Shown here: in pieces, positions 63,548-64,000 of the stretch | Position numbering within the stretch: the stretch's first letter is position 1 | Layout of the letters: every line of letters starts with the position of its first letter | Assembly (NCBI RefSeq): GCF_000325705.1 | Contig: NC_019904.1 | Coordinates: 3,908,001-3,972,000 of the forward strand | Reading direction: 5' to 3' | Length of the DNA stretch: 64,000 nucleotides | Source: Echinicola vietnamensis DSM 17526 | GTDB lineage: Bacteria; Bacteroidota; Bacteroidia; Cytophagales; Cyclobacteriaceae | Program-made: the position numbers and the translations under genes | The notes under the pieces: generated by a model | Database searches by the model: none | Told to the model about the DNA's origin: nothing | The model's input: only the letters and a program-made list of their open reading frames with translations

Positions 63548-63578
63548 AAAAAGCCCGATTTATAAAACCGGGCTTTTT
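63548..63578. terminator. terminator between the TetR-type and SDR genes
   Basis: AAAAAGCCCG and CGGGCTTTTT pair around an 11-nt loop, giving a 10-bp stem with U-runs readable in both directions. It lies 39 bp after the stop of the TetR-type gene on the minus strand. Confidence 0.85.
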
Positions 63579-63616
63579 AGGATGGAAATATGTCAGATTA
63601 TAGAAATACACTTTTG

Positions 63617-64000
63617 TCAGAATAAGCTGCCTTGTACCGCTTTTGGCCTTTGGGCCTGAATGGTACCTTTCAGCATTTCGTGAATGAGTTTTATGAAACC
63701 GTTTTTCCAATTTTCCTGGCTGATTTTGACCTCCTTCTTCTCGTATTCGATCGGTCCCATTAGCCGCTCATAACCTATCATCATGGTCCAGATGGTGTAG
63801 AAGGTGATCTCTGGCTGTAAGTCGGGTCGCATGGAACCATCTCGCACGCCATGCGATATCAATTGAATCCCAATTTTAGCCGGATCATGGTGGATTTCAA
63901 GCAGTTCATTGAAATTTGGGCTGTCAAGAATAAGTGGATCCATTAGCTTCCGTTTTTCTGGATCGTTAAACTGTGCCATTAACCCCATAAAGTTAAGAAT
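63617..64000 (-). CDS. TetR-family regulator, 3' part only
   Basis: The last 128 codons of a minus-strand gene that continues beyond the right edge; the frame is still open at 64000. What is visible is the ligand-binding C-terminal domain: FNDPEKRKLMDPLILDSPNFNELLEIHHDPAKIGIQLISHGVRDGSMRPDLQPEITFYTIWTMMIGYERLM. The helix pattern with RDGSMRPDLQPE (compare DGTLRPDLDPE) is typical of TetR regulators. The DNA-binding domain lies outside the window, so the family call is an inference. The product ends QGSLF. Confidence 0.65.
   Translation of the reverse strand: MLNFMGLMAQFNDPEKRKLMDPLILDSPNFNELLEIHHDPAKIGIQLISHGVRDGSMRPDLQPEITFYTIWTMMIGYERLMGPIEYEKKEVKISQENWKNGFIKLIHEMLKGTIQAQRPKAVQGSLF

Overview
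The window looks like chromosomal DNA from a marine-type Bacteroidota of the order Cytophagales, family Cyclobacteriaceae; the gene set resembles Echinicola or Cyclobacterium. This is inferred from several things: a type-B type IX secretion sorting domain on a 1047-residue surface protein, promoters of the Bacteroidota form TTTG-N19/20-TAnnTTTG, few Shine-Dalgarno sequences, DUF2339/DUF3999 and LhgO genes with the character of that group, and moderate GC. Most of the window is ordinary housekeeping DNA, densely packed in short operons, with several convergent gene pairs that overlap by 4 bp.

Region by region. 1-3.1 kb is a small AT-rich variable zone: an operon for a small membrane protein plus an XRE-type regulator, cut in two by an IS110-family element, followed by a 139-bp palindromic repeat. 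3.1-6.5 kb: CvfB-like S1 protein, ArsC-like protein, cysteine-cluster protein, ROK sugar kinase and a lipoprotein. 6.8-12.7 kb: topoisomerase IV (parE, parC) and a SpoU/TrmH methyltransferase. 12.8-15.2 kb: a three-gene membrane operon (DUF3325-like, DUF3649-like, PepSY) behind a Fur-box-like palindrome, probably for iron-siderophore handling. 15.3-20.5 kb: GIY-YIG nuclease, GH2 glycosidase, CrtO-like membrane protein, and an Ntn hydrolase of the choloylglycine/penicillin acylase type. 21.3-28.7 kb: COG0523 GTPase behind a dyad, an aspartoacylase-like enzyme, the DUF2339/DUF3999 pair, YjdM, and an exported TPR/zinc-finger protein. 29-34.8 kb: DUF937-like and DUF4332 proteins, HerA-like ATPase, BaiN-type flavoprotein with an orphan HPt protein, and a YheT hydrolase. 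35-42.8 kb: glutamate-synthase-like enzyme, an ohr-doxX-ohrR peroxide cluster with a perfect dyad, an MFS transporter fused to a lipocalin-like domain, an isochorismatase-like protein, and two alpha/beta hydrolases.

42.9-55.6 kb: a repeat patch, a frameshifted exported nuclease-like gene, LhgO, an FNT channel, RlmI-like methyltransferase, ABC-F ATPase, Bcr/CflA exporter, the type IX surface protein and threonine dehydratase. 55.8-57.2 kb: tandem identical tRNA-Asp genes and a dense patch of dispersed repeats. 57.2-64 kb: DUF502 protein, accA, a lipid-flavoured run (MBL hydrolase, patatin, acyltransferase), YihY, an SDR enzyme and the 3' part of a TetR-type regulator that runs off the right edge.

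No phage, CRISPR array or classical defence island is visible. The most unusual items are the IS110 insertion with a long non-coding end that may encode a bridge RNA, the mosaic repeat patches that share modules in different order and orientation, the MFS-lipocalin fusion, and the frameshifted exported nuclease-like gene.
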